A DNA stretch of 64,000 bases from Mucilaginibacter gracilis. GTDB taxonomy: Bacteria; Bacteroidota; Bacteroidia; Sphingobacteriales; Sphingobacteriaceae. A program made the translations under genes and the position numbers. The DNA lies in the NCBI RefSeq assembly GCF_003633615.1, contig NZ_RBKU01000001.1, positions 2,108,001 through 2,172,000 of the forward strand, given 5' to 3'. This document shows positions 56,596 to 64,000 of this stretch, piece by piece. The notes under the pieces are model-generated. The model did not search any database. It worked only from the letters and a program-made list of their open reading frames with translations, and had not been told where the DNA came from. Positions within the stretch are counted from its first letter, which is position 1; each line of letters begins with the position of its first letter.

Positions 56596-58626
56596 ATGAA
56601 TACTACCAAATTATCCGCCATCGCTATCTTCTTGATTGTTTTTGCAGGCCAGACGTTTGCCCAACAGGCTCATGAGGTATGGCTAGACCAATTGGATCTC
56701 AGCGTAGCTACGCAGGGCTATGGTGTACCAAAGAAAAATCAGTCTATTGATGGCAAAACCATGACGATTGCCGGAGCCAACTTTGAACGCGGTTTCGGAA
56801 CACACGCCGAAAGTTCTTTAATTATTCTGTTGAACGGTAAAGCTACATCCTTTACTGCAAAAGTAGGCATCGATGACGAAGTAAAAGGTCATGAACCCGC
56901 GGTTGAGTTTGTATTGCTGGGTGATAATAAAAATATTTGGTCAAGCGGGATTATGCATTTGGGCGACCCCGCCAAAACCTGCCAGGTATCCCTCGCTGGA
57001 ATTGAGAAACTTGAACTGGTGGTAACCGATGGTGGTAACGGTAACTACTACGATCATGCCGATTGGGCAAATGCAAAATTTGAAGCGGCAGGTGTAACTA
57101 CCTTTGCTACAATGAATCCGGTGCCGGGTATACCCTACATTCTTACGCCTAAACCATCATTGTTACCTAAGATTAACAGCGCCGCTGTTTTTGGCGTCCG
57201 CCCGGGTTCACCATTTCAGTATCTGGTAGCCGCAACCGGCGAAAAGCCTATGAAATTTTACGCTGCTGACTTACCGGCGGGACTAACAATAGATATGAAA
57301 ACCGGCATCATAACAGGTAAGCTTGATAGGGCAGGTACATTTGCTGTTACCTTAAGGGCCGTGAATGCAAAAGGTACGGCAAATAAGAAGTTGCGTATTG
57401 TGTGCGGCGACCGCATTGCGCTTACACCTCCCATGGGCTGGAATAGTTGGAACTGTTTTGCTGATCAGGTTTCGGCCGACAAGGTGAAGAAAGCTGCTGA
57501 GGCTATGATTAAGAGCGGACTGGTGGATCATGGGTGGACTTATATCAATATTGACGACTTCTGGCAGAATAACCGTGACTCGAAAGATCAATCGATAAGG
57601 GGCAAGTTGCGGGATGACGAAGGTAACATTGTTCCTAACTCGCGCTTCGGCGATATGAAGGGCCTGGCTAACTATGTGCATGGGCTTGGCTTAAAAGCAG
57701 GCTTATATTCCAGCCCGGGGCCATGGACCTGCGGCGGCTGTGTAGGCAGTTACGGTTATGAAAAGCAGGACGCAAAAATGTATGCGGAATGGGGATTTGA
57801 TTATCTTAAATATGATTGGTGTAGTTATGGAGGAGTGATAGATGGAATGCCCGGAAACGACCCGTACAAGGTATCTTCCCTGTCTTACAAGGGAGGGAAC
57901 CAACTTCCAACAGCAGTTAAGCCTTTTAGGGTTATGGGCGATGCACTCAAACAGCAGCCCCGCGACATTGTATTTAGCCTATGCCAATACGGCATGTCTG
58001 ATGTGTGGAAATGGGGAGATTCTGTGGGTGGAAGCTTATGGAGAACAACTAATGATATTACAGATACCTGGACAAGCGTAAAAAACATTGTACTTATGCA
58101 GGATAAGGCAGCCACGGATGCCAAACCGGGCAACTGGAATGATCCGGATATGCTGGTTGTAGGCACAGTGGGTTGGGGTAACCCGCACCCGAGCAAACTC
58201 AGGCCGGATGAACAATATCTGCACTTTAGCCTCTGGTGCCTTTTTTCGGCCCCCTTGCTAATTGGGTGTGATATGGAAAAGCTGGATGACTTTACCTTAA
58301 ATTTGCTTACCAACGACGAAGTGATCGCCATCGATCAGGACCCGCTGGGTAAGCAGGCAACGTGTGTTAAAACTATTGGTGAGCTAAGGATATATGTTAA
58401 AGAACTGGAAGACGGTAGCCGTGCCGTTGGCTTTTGTAACTTAGGTATCGAAAAGGCAGATATCAGTTACCGGGATTTTAATATCACCGGTTTAAAAGGG
58501 CGTTTAAGAGTTCGCGACCTTTGGCGTCAAAAGGATATTGCCTCAATTGACAGCCGTAAGGATAGCCTACAGCTCCACGTCCCTGCACATGGTGTGGTTC
58601 TTTATAAATTCACAACCGGGAAGTAG
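56596..58626 (+). CDS. Secreted alpha-galactosidase, NPCBM + Ig-like + GH27
   Basis: 676 residues with a signal peptide (MNTTKLSAIAIFLIVFAGQTFA). The NPCBM galactose-binding domain (about 25-170, GFGTHAESSLIILLNGKATS) is followed by a putative Ig domain (about 185-275, DLPAGLTIDMKTGIITGKL), then the GH27 barrel starting LTPPMGWNSWNCFADQVSAD. The nucleophile is Asp407 (LKYDWCSYGG) and the acid/base Asp518 (WNDPDMLVVG). It should release terminal alpha-galactose, for example from galactoglucomannan. Confidence 0.94.
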   Translation: MNTTKLSAIAIFLIVFAGQTFAQQAHEVWLDQLDLSVATQGYGVPKKNQSIDGKTMTIAGANFERGFGTHAESSLIILLNGKATSFTAKVGIDDEVKGHEPAVEFVLLGDNKNIWSSGIMHLGDPAKTCQVSLAGIEKLELVVTDGGNGNYYDHADWANAKFEAAGVTTFATMNPVPGIPYILTPKPSLLPKINSAAVFGVRPGSPFQYLVAATGEKPMKFYAADLPAGLTIDMKTGIITGKLDRAGTFAVTLRAVNAKGTANKKLRIVCGDRIALTPPMGWNSWNCFADQVSADKVKKAAEAMIKSGLVDHGWTYINIDDFWQNNRDSKDQSIRGKLRDDEGNIVPNSRFGDMKGLANYVHGLGLKAGLYSSPGPWTCGGCVGSYGYEKQDAKMYAEWGFDYLKYDWCSYGGVIDGMPGNDPYKVSSLSYKGGNQLPTAVKPFRVMGDALKQQPRDIVFSLCQYGMSDVWKWGDSVGGSLWRTTNDITDTWTSVKNIVLMQDKAATDAKPGNWNDPDMLVVGTVGWGNPHPSKLRPDEQYLHFSLWCLFSAPLLIGCDMEKLDDFTLNLLTNDEVIAIDQDPLGKQATCVKTIGELRIYVKELEDGSRAVGFCNLGIEKADISYRDFNITGLKGRLRVRDLWRQKDIASIDSRKDSLQLHVPAHGVVLYKFTTGK

Positions 58627-58893
58627 ATATATAGGCCCTCCTTATCAGTATTTTGATGATCGATTGAAAACCTGTGTCAACTCGGAGAATTAGCTGATAT
58701 TGACCACCTGATTATGGCGTAAACCCGGCAGACTGTAAATTTTAACGCGGATTTGTTATGCACCCAACAGATACTATTGGGGGGGGAATTACAAATCCAC
58801 ATGCTGTTTTTTAGTAGCCTATAAATTTAAGTGCAACAGGCTGCCGGGTTTTAATACAAACTTTTATAAAATATATTGTTTAAGTTTTCGGTA
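58627..58893. other. Intergenic region with an 11-bp inverted repeat
   Basis: AAACCCGGCAG (58721-58731) and CTGCCGGGTTT (58841-58851) are perfect complements 109 bp apart and could close a large loop or terminate the convergent transcripts. A G run (GGGGGGGG) lies between them. No gene is seen. Confidence 0.5.
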
Positions 58894-61053
58894 TTAATTA
58901 ACGCCTTGTCCGGGTATATTTGGAAAGTGCAGGTTGCGGTAATAGCTAAGGTCATGTTCTGGCACCTCATAGCCCGCCGGTATAGGCTTGCGCGAAAAGG
59001 TTTGGAAATATAATACACAGGAGTTTCGCCACCTAACCGCTTCTTCATGTTGCACGGCCATCAGTTGTTCAACTTCCTTAAACCGGGTGGGGTCTACATA
59101 GGGGCTGAGGGACTTCCACACCTGCTGCATTTTAGTTACGGAATCCACCCCGGTATAATAATGATGGACCATTTCTTCCCATAAGGTTTTACCGGACCTC
59201 ATGCTGTATTGCCATCCAAGATGGTGGAACCAAAGGAGATATTCATCAGGGCAGGTTTTCAGATCCCCAAAATAGCGTTGTACTTGGGGGGCGTATTGGT
59301 TGAGGGCATTGCTGCCGGTTTCGGTACGGTCAAAGCCAATGCCTGCGGTGTCGGCTTTGTGATAATAAACAGCCGTCCAATCTGCACGGCCCAGGTTATC
59401 TGTCCATGGCCCCGGTCCATAATGACCGCTTGCGCCCATAATATGGTGCAGCCCAAGCGGGGTCATGTAATTAACCGTATTTTCACGGGAATGAAGCATC
59501 TCGCGCTTCATGGGGTTGATAAAGGCGGCTTCGTTATTGAATGTCATACGTAACCAGTCGTCGGCGATAGATGCCGCATCATTATGCGGATTCCAGGCCA
59601 GCCTGCCAAAGGCATACCAATTGGCCTGGGCAAAAGGGTGCCCGCACCAATTAATATCGGTACCTATGTTAGCAACACCGGCCATGCCGGTTAGTAATGC
59701 AGGGTTGTATTTCCCTTCTATAATGCGCCCAACTGTGCTGTTTTGGCCATGTGTATAAGTATCAGATTCCAGGCACTCCTTAAACAAAGGAGCTTCGTAA
59801 ACCAAATGTGTTGAAAAACCCAAATATTCCTGAGTAAGTTGCAACTCCAGCATTACGGAGGTGTTGGGCAGTGCTCCCAACAAGGGATGGAATGGCTCGC
59901 GCGGCTGAAAATCTATCGGGCCATTCTTAATCTGAATAATAACATTGGCGTTGAACTTCCCGTCCAGTGGTTTAAATTCGTTATAAGCTTGTTTAAACCG
60001 GTCGTCGGGCACCTTGTCATCATAAACAAAAGCTCGCCACATAACTATTCCGTGATGCGGGGCAAGCGCATTACCCAGCATGTTAGCTCCGTCAGCATGG
60101 CTGCGCCCGTAGCTTTGTGGGCCTGGCTGCCCTTCCGAGTTGGCTTTAACCAGGAAGCCGCCAAAATCAGGTATATAACTATAAATCTCGTCCGTTTTTG
60201 CATTCCACCATTTGATCACTTCCGGGTCAAGCGGGTCAGCAGTCTTCAAATGACCCAGCTCAATCGGGCTATCAAATTTAACGGATAAGTAAACACGAAT
60301 GCCATAAGGGCGAAAAGCATCAGCCAATGCTTTAACTTTCTCTAAATACGCCGGTGTAAGCATCTGGATATTTGCGTTCACATTGTTGAGTACGGAGCCG
60401 TTGATACCGATAGAGGCATTTGCCCGGGCATAATCCACATATCGCGGATCAATGTAACCCGGCAATTTGTGCCAGTTCCAAATGGAAAAACCGGCATAGC
60501 CGCGTTCCACCGTTCTGTTGGGATTGTCCCAGTGGTCCAGTATGCGAATCATCGTTTTAGGGTAGTCGGTAATGTTTAGAGCCGACAGGCTTTTACCCGT
60601 TTGCATCAACTGCAGGATGCGAAAGGTACCGTATAAAATGCCTAGGTCAGATTTGGCTGTAAGAACCAATCGGGTTCGTCCGGCCTCGCTGATCGTTTTA
60701 ATAATAAAACCCTCATTGCCGATCTGCTGAATTTCTGCATCTGTTATAAATTTTTTTAGCGTGCCAATCTTGTCAAGCGTTAGAACCACGAGGCTGCTTT
60801 GAGCCGGCGTGCCTGCAGAAGGCTGAATACCAAGAAGCCCACCGAACCCCTGTATCAGTTCGTCTCGGCCGGCTTTCAAACGATCTGTCGCAGCCGGAAA
60901 ACAAATCGTTTTAAAATATTTCTCATATTGCCCTCTCAGGTTGGTGCTAACCGGCTTATACCTCAACCACAAATCATATCCGTTTTCAGCTCGGGCGGTA
61001 AAGCTAAGCCCTAAGGTGGCTAGTACAAACAATATTAAAAAGAGTTGTCTCAT
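58894..61053 (-). CDS. Alpha-glucuronidase GH67
   Basis: 719 residues with a signal peptide (MRQLFLILFVLATLGLSFTARA). The N-terminal beta domain is followed by a TIM barrel with FLVKANSEGQPGPQSYGR (Glu307, likely acid), NGPIDFQPREPFHPLLG (Asp381) and LELQLTQEYLGF (Glu409). Asp381 and Glu409 keep the 28-residue spacing of the known GH67 general-base pair. The enzyme removes 4-O-methylglucuronic acid from xylo-oligosaccharide ends and would work with the GH43. The export signal places it in the periplasm. Confidence 0.95.
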   Translation of the reverse strand: MRQLFLILFVLATLGLSFTARAENGYDLWLRYKPVSTNLRGQYEKYFKTICFPAATDRLKAGRDELIQGFGGLLGIQPSAGTPAQSSLVVLTLDKIGTLKKFITDAEIQQIGNEGFIIKTISEAGRTRLVLTAKSDLGILYGTFRILQLMQTGKSLSALNITDYPKTMIRILDHWDNPNRTVERGYAGFSIWNWHKLPGYIDPRYVDYARANASIGINGSVLNNVNANIQMLTPAYLEKVKALADAFRPYGIRVYLSVKFDSPIELGHLKTADPLDPEVIKWWNAKTDEIYSYIPDFGGFLVKANSEGQPGPQSYGRSHADGANMLGNALAPHHGIVMWRAFVYDDKVPDDRFKQAYNEFKPLDGKFNANVIIQIKNGPIDFQPREPFHPLLGALPNTSVMLELQLTQEYLGFSTHLVYEAPLFKECLESDTYTHGQNSTVGRIIEGKYNPALLTGMAGVANIGTDINWCGHPFAQANWYAFGRLAWNPHNDAASIADDWLRMTFNNEAAFINPMKREMLHSRENTVNYMTPLGLHHIMGASGHYGPGPWTDNLGRADWTAVYYHKADTAGIGFDRTETGSNALNQYAPQVQRYFGDLKTCPDEYLLWFHHLGWQYSMRSGKTLWEEMVHHYYTGVDSVTKMQQVWKSLSPYVDPTRFKEVEQLMAVQHEEAVRWRNSCVLYFQTFSRKPIPAGYEVPEHDLSYYRNLHFPNIPGQGVN

Positions 61054-61510
61054 AAAGTATAATTTGGTAGAGTCTGGTACATCCGCTTAGTTGGGTGGTG
61101 CAACCGATTGTAAATATAATAAGGTTTTACGAGGATTGTTAATAGGGGATAGAAGCGGCGAAATGATTTCGTATTCGAGCAAAATTTCTCTACACTCAAG
61201 TTATTGTGAGATAAACTTTTTAGTTGGAGGAGCTTAAACAGTTGGAAGAGAATATTTGTATTGTTAATTAGATAGTTATACGGCACTTGTAAGCTCAATC
61301 GCATAAGTATTGAAAAATAGTTGTTTCAGAATTTGATCGGCTACTATATAAATACAAGTTTAGTGATTTAATATTTGTTCTATAAAAATAATTATTTGTT
61401 ACCTTAAATCTGATTCAGCCGGACAAGCTGCATAACAGCATGTCGCGGTATTATAGCAATAAATATGGGGTATAAACTCCACCTCATTTTAACTTTGGTA
61501 TTTGCCTGAG
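61054..61510. other. Non-coding region upstream of the GH67 gene
   Basis: AT-rich, holding the GH67 upstream region. No full gene and no clear TAnnTTTG box were found. Confidence 0.5.
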
Positions 61511-61588
61511 GTAAATAATTATGTGAACATAATTATTTACAATTCAATAAACCTATAAGATTATAGGTTTATTGAATTGTAAATAATT
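61511..61588. terminator. Two overlapping perfect palindromes at the end of the MG2-like gene
   Basis: A 27-bp perfect stem (61531-61557 with 61562-61588, loop AGAT) contains the stop codon of the minus-strand gene. A second perfect 13-bp stem (61511-61523 with 61528-61540, loop TGAA) shares the segment 61531-61540 with it, so only one of the two can form at a time. It is probably a terminator or a transcript end-protecting structure. Confidence 0.65.
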
Positions 61589-63905
61589 TAACAGTATGTA
61601 GTAGAGCGCCGGTTAGAGATATGCCCTCTATCGAGACCTGGTAAGAACCTGACGTATTACCAGTGAACGATATGCCAGTTTTACCATAAATGTCAGTAAC
61701 AACATGGGGTGTCCAGTAAACCGTTTTCCGGGTGGTTGTAATGGGGGAATTTGGATACGCTGGTGAGTAAAATTCATTAGGTTGATAGATAGCTGGCAGA
61801 TAATAAGCAATGCCTGGTACAAAACTTTTATCGGCACGACCGGCCTTTGACCTGGCCGTATTAATTAAAACAACTCCAAACTGACCATAAGGGCCATAAA
61901 TAAATGTTTTATCGCTCCCGGGCGTAAGCACCTCTACGCTTTCGATTTCTGTATTAGCAGGTATGGCATACTCCATAGCGAACTCTGAAAGCATTTCGCC
62001 ATCTACAATAAACTGCGGTGTTCCGGATATTCCTCTACGCGTTTGCTTGTAAAATGGCACTTTCGTTAATAAAGCATTCTCAAGTCCTCCTGAGGTTCTG
62101 ATATCTTCCTGAGAGAGGACCACATCGGCATTGCCAGGGCCGTTGAGGTTAAAGGAATGCTCGGGGACATATTTTTTATTTCTGCGCTGGTTGATCTTGA
62201 CCTCGCCGAGTGTCCTGCCTTTGCTTAGAGGCGGAGGGAGTGGGCTATTGCTGGCGGAGGCTGTTAACAAAAGCGAGCTTGGTGTATTATCTTCTTTTTT
62301 AAGCGGTTCGAAGGGCCTGTCGATGGCCAGGTAAACTTTTACCTGCCCTTTAGGGGCACTGGCCTGAACCATGAACGAGGTGGTATCAGGGTAGCTGGCG
62401 AGATCGAAGGTGAAGTGTCCCGCACTGTCTGCGTTTGCCTGAATAGGGAGTCCTGAACTCTTAGCTGGCAGCACAATGAGCTTGGCCCCAGGCACGGGTT
62501 TTCCGTTGGCCAGGCTAACGGTACCTGAGATCATGGACCCGGTTTCGGGCCTATAGCGAACTTGCTGATAATTATTATTGGCAATACTGTCCCAGGCATA
62601 CCTTCGCCATCCTTGTGTAAGCATTAGCAGGTCCAGGTTCTGCAATCGGTTCTTATCGCTGCTGTCAAAATACTGATCGGGCTTTTCGATGTAACCTTTG
62701 AGGTCGGAGCAAAGCAGGAGGTCGGAAAATATGGAGGCATTACCACTTTCCCAAGCTTGGCTTTCATCGATTTTGGTAACCGCGACAGACAGTACCGACC
62801 GGGCTATGGCGGCAGTATCCGAAGGGCTAATCGTCAAGCCAACCTTTTCACCGGGAGCATAAACGGCTTTGTCCGTTTTGATCACCGGGTTATAGCGCAT
62901 GTCCGGGCTGATGAATACGAGCCGTTCGGCAACAGGCCTGTTATGAGAGAATAAGGTGATCCTGATCACACCATTGCTCAGTCCTTTCCTGGAAAGTGTT
63001 CCGGTAAATAAGCCTGCGGTATCGGTAGTAATCCGCCCCATATATTCGATAGGGCCGTTTCCTGCTGCAACAAGGGTAAATTGTCCAAGCTTACGTAAAG
63101 CAGGGTTGACTGAAACCTGTATAATCAGTTTCGTAGTGTCCCGGGAGCTCACGGCCAGGCTGTAGCCTTCAGGAGCTATTTCGGGTAGGGCTGTACTGTT
63201 TTGCTGCCCGTCGGCGAAGCTAATTAGGGCGGTATATTTACTTCCTTTATATGGGATAAAGCTGAAGGAGCCCATTCCGGCATGCTGTGACCGGAAGGTA
63301 CAGACCTGGTTACCCTGCTCATCGGCAACGTAGCCTGAGAGTTCTCTGCTCAGGCCATCGGGCCCGATAGCTTTGAAAGCGATTACGGATGGGATGCCGC
63401 TGACCATGTTTCCCCCTTCCGGGAAAAAACGGATAACGTTTGTACCTGTTGCCTTTGTACCTATGGGTCTTTGCCCGCTCTTATCACTTATCCAAAACTT
63501 TTTATCGTAAAAAAAAGCATGCCCGGCGTTGCGCATCCATTGGGTATATGCCCTGATGCGGTAAAAACCGGCGCTAAGGGTATCGGGCAGGGGGATATTC
63601 CCTGGTGCCATGCCCGTATTGAGCCTGAGGCGCATGGAACGGATAACGGAATCGGCAGATAGGAGCTGAACGTAAAGATATTTGCTGAGCAGGGAAGGTG
63701 CATTCTTTTCGGTAGCTACCGTATAGGCTTTAAACCATACGGTGTCCCCGGCTGAGTAGGATGCCCTATCGGTATGTAGATGCACCTTTTCTACGATATG
63801 TGTTCGGCGGTAATGTTCCAGTTTATCGGTAAGCAGCCCGGTTGTATCAGTGGTTTGCCCTGCAGGTAATAACGTGCAAAGCAAGGTGGAAAGCATTATG
63901 AGCAT
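61569..63905 (-). CDS. Secreted MG2 / TonB-plug-like protein without a barrel
   Basis: 778 residues with a signal peptide (MLIMLSTLLCTLLPAGQT). An MG2-type macroglobulin domain comes first (KVHLHTDRASYSAGDTVWFK and DTLSAGFYRIRAYTQWMRN), then more Ig-like domains, a CarboxypepD_reg-like domain near 465-530, and a plug-like domain near 600-690 (TRRGISGTPQFIVDGEMLSE). The C-terminus (GKTGISFTGNTSGSYQVSIE) is another Ig-like strand set. No outer-membrane barrel follows. Such proteins are common in Bacteroidota; a role in surface protein handling is only a guess. The C-terminal codons lie in a palindrome. Confidence 0.8.
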   Translation of the reverse strand: MLIMLSTLLCTLLPAGQTTDTTGLLTDKLEHYRRTHIVEKVHLHTDRASYSAGDTVWFKAYTVATEKNAPSLLSKYLYVQLLSADSVIRSMRLRLNTGMAPGNIPLPDTLSAGFYRIRAYTQWMRNAGHAFFYDKKFWISDKSGQRPIGTKATGTNVIRFFPEGGNMVSGIPSVIAFKAIGPDGLSRELSGYVADEQGNQVCTFRSQHAGMGSFSFIPYKGSKYTALISFADGQQNSTALPEIAPEGYSLAVSSRDTTKLIIQVSVNPALRKLGQFTLVAAGNGPIEYMGRITTDTAGLFTGTLSRKGLSNGVIRITLFSHNRPVAERLVFISPDMRYNPVIKTDKAVYAPGEKVGLTISPSDTAAIARSVLSVAVTKIDESQAWESGNASIFSDLLLCSDLKGYIEKPDQYFDSSDKNRLQNLDLLMLTQGWRRYAWDSIANNNYQQVRYRPETGSMISGTVSLANGKPVPGAKLIVLPAKSSGLPIQANADSAGHFTFDLASYPDTTSFMVQASAPKGQVKVYLAIDRPFEPLKKEDNTPSSLLLTASASNSPLPPPLSKGRTLGEVKINQRRNKKYVPEHSFNLNGPGNADVVLSQEDIRTSGGLENALLTKVPFYKQTRRGISGTPQFIVDGEMLSEFAMEYAIPANTEIESVEVLTPGSDKTFIYGPYGQFGVVLINTARSKAGRADKSFVPGIAYYLPAIYQPNEFYSPAYPNSPITTTRKTVYWTPHVVTDIYGKTGISFTGNTSGSYQVSIEGISLTGALLHTVKLFTIQ

Positions 63906-63930
63906 GTTTAAAGGTTGGTAAGTGGTTGTT

Positions 63931-63938
63931 CAAAAGTA
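63931..63938 (-). promoter_or_regulatory. -7 promoter box of the MG2-like gene
   Basis: Minus strand TACTTTTG, 25 nt before the ATG at 63905. The remaining bases to 64000 show no gene. Confidence 0.45.
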
Positions 63939-64000
63939 TATTTATGGTATCCAATACGGTGCGGCTATTGTCTTTTTTAGTATTGCATATGTTTAAAAGC

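Noticed and set aside
61050..61304. 84-codon minus-strand open frame upstream of the GH67 gene
   Set aside because: It ends at the GH67 start, has no signal or domain, and its composition matches AT-rich intergenic DNA.

Overview
The window looks like the chromosome of a Bacteroidota bacterium of the family Sphingobacteriaceae, most like Mucilaginibacter or Pedobacter. The evidence is the SusC/SusD pair, start codons without Shine-Dalgarno sequences, many promoters with the Bacteroidota -7 box TAnnTTTG, the Bacteroidota-type omega subunit, DUF2027/Smr and VF530 proteins, and a 16S rRNA whose 3' end reads GGCTGGAATACCTCCTTTCT. No phage, plasmid or CRISPR array is visible, and no recognisable IS transposase other than one Rpn-type PD-(D/E)XK protein.

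Layout. 1-2390: amino-sugar and cell-wall recycling (membrane acyltransferase fragment, AnmK kinase, DeoR regulator). 2466-8387: a SusC/SusD-like/DUF4397 outer-membrane uptake operon. 8638-13092: two secreted amidohydrolase-like proteins. 13699-17242: a trp operon (trpE, trpG, trpC) behind a complete transcription-attenuation leader; a four-helix-bundle gene framed by 22-bp inverted repeats sits between trpE and trpG. 17363-40097: mostly housekeeping genes (hflX, parC-type topoisomerase, htpG, fabH-type synthase, cold-shock protein, purN, rpoZ, bamD). Mixed in are an alginate-lyase-like protein, a RelE/ParE-type toxin-antitoxin pair, a sensor kinase, a GT39 enzyme, two tandem secreted paralogues and several decayed genes.

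40766-47022 is a full rRNA operon (16S, tRNA-Ile, tRNA-Ala, 23S, 5S) with three tandem promoters and long processing stems. A HipA-like kinase/DUF3037 pair with its own operator-like dyad follows it. 48432-51004 encodes a two-subunit molybdenum hydroxylase. 51172-54030 holds serS, rsmI and two small unknowns. 54595-63905 is a hemicellulose-degradation cluster (GH43 with CBM, NPCBM-GH27 alpha-galactosidase, GH67 alpha-glucuronidase) plus a secreted MG2/TonB-plug-like protein.

Three patterns stand out. First, the trp leader shows a WW leader peptide and protector, antiterminator and terminator structures. Second, short word-like repeats of 7-8 nt period occur as inverted arms around the four-helix-bundle gene, in the rRNA spacers and at both ends of rsmI. 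Third, several TAnnTTTG boxes lie only 3-5 nt before a start codon, which implies leaderless mRNAs.
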